From: Acanthaster planci
Taxonomy: Eukaryota > Echinodermata > Asteroidea > Valvatida > Acanthasteridae
Direction of reading: 5' to 3'
NCBI RefSeq assembly: GCF_001949145.1
Contig: NW_019091566.1
Location: forward strand, 45,409 to 91,112
DNA length: 45,704 bases
The translations under genes and the position numbers were made by a program. Positions 42,578 through 45,704 of the stretch are shown here, piece by piece. How positions within the stretch are numbered: position 1 is the first letter of the stretch; every line of letters starts with the position of its first letter. The notes below the pieces were generated by a model. That model did not search any database. It saw only the letters and a program-made list of their open reading frames with translations, and was not told the DNA's origin.

Positions 42578-44023
42578 TTGGGATTTCTGAGATCTTTCTT
42601 TGACCACAAGATGATACCAGCTCATTGAAAATTGATGGGTATCATATCTCAGAGAGGCGAGACAGGCCTGACAAGCTACATGTAGGAGACCGGTTATTAG
42701 TATACATCAGCAGTGCCATCTTGAATCTGATTGTGCTGAAATTATGTGGCTACAGATTTAGCCCCCCCCCCGAGCTTAGAAGTTCCTTGTAGGCTATGTC
42801 TACAGACCCCCAAGCACCAATGTCAAGACAGATTGCATAATTGTACAAAATTTTGAGCATGCCATTAATCTCAACATGGATGTTTTTATTTTGGGAGACA
42901 TTAACATGAATTTTTTCAAGCAACCCCAACAGTCTTTGATCAGAAATCTCAACTTGGGTTATACGCAGGTGGTTTCCGAAGTGACTTGATTTATTTCAGA
43001 AACGTGTTTGGACCATATTTACCGGTATGTAAGTAACCAGTCAACTGTTCAATCTGTAATTGTACCTCGTATTGGATTGTCTGATCACTATCCGCTTGTG
43101 GTTACGAAGAAACATAATGGTTCATTTGCTAAAATGTCCTCCCATCGTATCATTTGATTCAGAATGTCAAACATATCAACAAAAATGAATTTAGGCGGGA
43201 TCTGAATAATGTTCCTAGGAATAAGTTAGATTCTATCTCTGACGCAATGGACGTCTCCTCTAGAGCAAGATGTATACTGACGTTGTTGATAAGCATGCTC
43301 CTTTTATGTCTAAACGAGTAAAGCTTCTTCAACAACCACCATGGTGGAGTAACGTCATTCAATCAGCAATGCGTATGAGAGACAAACTTCTACAGGGCAC
43401 TAAATTTAGTTGAACCCGTGATGATACGCTGTTACTTGCTTACAGGAAAGCAAGAAACAGAGTGAACTTTGCTACAATTTGGAACAAGCTGGGTGGGGAG
43501 CTTAAGGCCATTATGAATGTTGAAACGTTTAAGCAGAGGCTACTCCAGTGGCTGAAACAAAATGTATACAAGTGTGATTCTTTCGCCATTGACCGCAATT
43601 TTTAGATGGATAGACCAGTGACCTGTTCTGATGCATATGTATTTTTAAATCTTGAATATATTCCTGAGGTTGCTTTTCCTCGAGTGTTGACTGCAGGGTT
43701 TGTTAGAGTTGGGGGGGAGGGATATCCACAATCCCTTGATTCTGATATCACCTTTAATTTCTATTTGTTTTTAATTTTATGGTCCTTTTATATTACATTG
43801 TGATACATGTTATGATTTTTTTAATAGTCCATGTCTGTAATTCTTTTATATTGATTTTCCTAATGGTGCATGTATATTGGAATATTTCTATAGTTAATGT
43901 GCTGTATGTTTTAATACTTGCTTTAATTAAGTTGCATATTACTTTGGACTATTTTAATATTGTTAGATGGCTCATTGAAAATCATTTGTTTTTTAGATGG
44001 CATGGTTACCCTCTGTAAATAAA

Positions 44024-44040
44024 GCTTATTATTATTATTT
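44024..44040 (+). repeat. (TTA)n tail of the LINE
   Basis: TTATTATTATTATT directly follows aataaagc, the simple-repeat tail of the non-LTR element. Confidence 0.7.
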
Positions 44041-44244
44041 TTTGTTTTTTCAGTGAGAGTTGACTGTAATTAACCAGCCCGTTGAAATTGTACCACTGTG
44101 CATATGTGTAGTTTTATACATGTATTTTGAGAAAATATGTTTTTCTGTGAGAACTTGATTCAGAAATTGCCCATATCATGTCTTGAAGTTCACCCAACAT
44201 GTACTGTATGTACATGTATCCCTTGAACGTAATTCCCATTTAGC

Positions 44245-44312
44245 CAGTTGTACATGTACAACTGTGGGTACATGTACATGTAGATGCATACTGTACATGT
44301 ACCGGTACATGT
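44245..44312. repeat. TACATG palindromic repeat cluster with a 20 bp perfect palindrome
   Basis: CAGTTGTACATGTACAACTG (44245-44264) is a perfect palindrome. It is followed by gtacatgtacatgtag and gtacatgtaccggtacatgt. Confidence 0.85.
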
Positions 44313-44549
44313 GACTATCACATGATTTTTGCTATTGTGTAAATCCTGTCAACAAACTTGTTGCATCTATTTACAGATTTGCCCAATTAAAAATTTATCA
44401 TGAAATACATGTGCACCAATACACTGTTTTCAATGGATAAGAAGGGCACAAAGGAACCAGTTCATTCCAGAGATTGTGGTCGCAATGCCAAATCTTGCCC
44501 TGAATCATGAGGTACATCTACAGTACATTGCGTTTGAAAGTTAACGCTG

Positions 44550-44745
44550 CAAAAGGAATGGGAAAAAATGCGAAAAGCATTCACATTCACATTTTGACCA
44601 CGACTGCAAATTCGCAGCAAATCAGATGTGAAAGGGGCAAACGACATGCGAAAACAGTGTGAAAATTGTGCAAAAACAGTGCAAATTTTCGTTTGGCGAA
44701 CACGGCGTGAAACATTTGCGAAAACATTGAGAAAAAAACAGTGTA
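44550..44745. repeat. Degenerate short tandem repeat around TGCGAAAACAGTG
   Basis: Diverged units such as atgcgaaaagcattc, atgcgaaaacagtgtgaaaa, gtgcaaaaacagtgcaaat, tttgcgaaaacattg and aaaaaacagtg. Unit length varies around 18-25 bases. The open frames across it are side effects of the repeat. Confidence 0.6.
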
Positions 44746-45704
44746 CGTTCAGCATGACATATCAGGTCTTTTCACTTGGATTTTCTGATGATATGTCACT
44801 TTCTGTGGTCGCATGGTTGTTGGAAAAAGTCAGTGATTGGACTGTCCTGTTGCAATGGGTGTGGATGCAGTGCGTGCTTCGTGATACGGCATGCACGAGG
44901 TCCCTTGGCAGTTTTTGAAGAGATTTGGTGATTGTTTTGATCGGCGTCAGATAACCGAATACAAGGCATTTATTCCTAAATTACGGTACATCCATCTGCC
45001 AATACTTGTAAACATACATGTAATTCATATACATGTACATGACAACATGTGGATAAATCTACTTGTATCTGTACATGTGCACATGTACGATGTGTTCCGT
45101 GTCCATCTGAGTCGGTTATACGCTAGGCTGTGCGGTTATAATGCTTAATTCTGTTAGGTCCCCTTGAGAGCGCTATAACAGGAATCTAATGTAATTCAGC
45201 TGTTCGATGTTCACTGCTGGTCTCTGACCTCCACCATAGCCAACTTTGATTTTGCCTGTCGCATTGTATTTTGCTCAAAGCTTGTTCTCTTTGAATTTTA
45301 TGGCTTGAAATAAGATTAGTACATTTTCACTTTCAGTAATAGAGGGTTTCATGACAACTGGCACGGGGCATGCAAAGTTTGCGTCACGCATCGTTTGGGT
45401 TTTGTACAAGTTTTCAAACAATTTTTGGATTTTAACTTATCAAAATGTCAGTGCAACACAAATGTATAATTGTCTCAAGAGGCTCTGACTTGGATACAAT
45501 CTTTGACAAGACTGATACTCAAGTTACAGATCCGCAGTAAAAATCAGTGGATGGAATACACCGCAGACCAGCAAAATCACTTTTTAATTAAAAAAAGGGA
45601 GCAAAGCTATTATTTTGTTTGGACTAATGTTAACCACTTCCTGCTGGATGGGTTTCTCTTGAGCGGGATGAGATTTGCGGGACCTTTTCAAGATTTCAAA
45701 ATTC

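Larger units (their letters stand above)
42044..44040 (+). mobile_element. LINE (non-LTR retrotransposon) remnant with internal deletion
   Basis: The 5' part (42044-42577) encodes a PHD-like Cys/His cluster (CPSCDRRVQ, CVLCEEVFHMKC) followed by IRIASWN, the start of an AP-endonuclease domain. Its further motifs appear in broken frames (GISEIFL near 42580, DGYHISERRDRPD near 42630, VLDCLITIRLWL near 43080). Then comes the linker after the endonuclease (QPPWWSNVIQSAMRMRDKLL, near 43340-43390), and immediately the C-terminal element WNKLGGELKAIMNVETFKQR (near 43480-43540). The reverse transcriptase domain that should lie between is absent. The 3' end has AATAAA and a TTATTATTATTATT tail (44020-44040). 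I read it as a CR1/L2-like family member on the basis of the N-terminal PHD finger and simple tail; family assignment is uncertain. Confidence 0.65.
44041..45704 (+). other. PDE8: PDE8 intron 2, remaining non-coding part
   Basis: No exon is recognised. The stretch includes a dense TACATG cluster (44245-44312), a degenerate GCGAAAACAGTG repeat (44550-44745) and further TACATG words (45010-45090). Confidence 0.5.

Noticed and set aside
1-45704. CRISPR arrays, bacterial operons, phage or defence islands
   Set aside because: The repeats are dispersed or tandem without unique spacers, and genes are spliced; nothing prokaryotic is present.

Overview
The window is animal nuclear DNA. It has spliced genes with long introns, GT/AG junctions, AATAAA poly(A) signals and several classes of eukaryotic transposon, and shows no prokaryotic gene organisation. 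The repeat spectrum (a DIRS-type tyrosine-recombinase retroelement, a Polinton/Maverick, many foldback elements, and very abundant TACATG palindromic repeats with scattered AGGCCTA words) suggests a marine invertebrate, perhaps a deuterostome such as an echinoderm, hemichordate or lancelet. That placement is inference; the species cannot be fixed from sequence alone.

Two host genes are recognised, both on the + strand. (1) Positions 915-8191 hold the 3' coding exons of KHDC4 (BLOM7/KIAA0907, a KH-domain pre-mRNA splicing factor), followed by a long 3' UTR with AATAAA at 9648. Reading phase is continuous through all exons, and the C-terminal motifs (LFGYQ-HGPPHLTNLG, LMPPPSLPP, KGLVSYDGGDSDDDE) match the vertebrate protein. 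The 5' exons with the KH domain lie to the left of the window. (2) Positions 36262-41543 hold the first two coding exons of a PDE8-type high-affinity cAMP phosphodiesterase, beginning MGCAPS; the PAS and catalytic exons lie to the right. A third, unidentified gene may lie on the - strand between them: exons at 33588-33745 and 32988-33146 have good splice sites and compatible phase, with a weaker candidate at 34717-34896.

Layout. 1-9.7 kb: KHDC4 exons and introns, with a TTAA-flanked piggyBac-like MITE in an intron (5094-5513). 9.7-11.8 kb: non-coding DNA with a GC-rich branched hairpin. 11.8-16.2 kb: a decayed Polinton (protein-primed DNA polymerase N-terminal half, retroviral-type integrase on the - strand, a repeat/coiled-coil protein and a hydrophobic protein), AT-rich and full of frameshifts and stops. 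17.5-21.1 kb: a decayed DIRS-like element (TATA box, CCHC knuckle, RT, RNase H, tyrosine recombinase) with lost catalytic residues. 22.6-25 kb: foldback elements and a ~70 bp CAATTG-rich minisatellite. 26-34 kb: at least three non-autonomous elements with inverted ends, including a 1.47 kb TA-flanked element and a hAT-like 264 bp MITE with an 8 bp target duplication. 36-45.7 kb: PDE8 introns loaded with a 1.9 kb non-autonomous transposon, a LINE with an internal deletion and dense TACATG repeats.

No complete mobile element or defence-like operon was found. The most interesting items are a possible alternative 3' terminal exon of KHDC4, the unidentified - strand gene, and several apparently distinct non-autonomous transposon families whose ends can be read directly.
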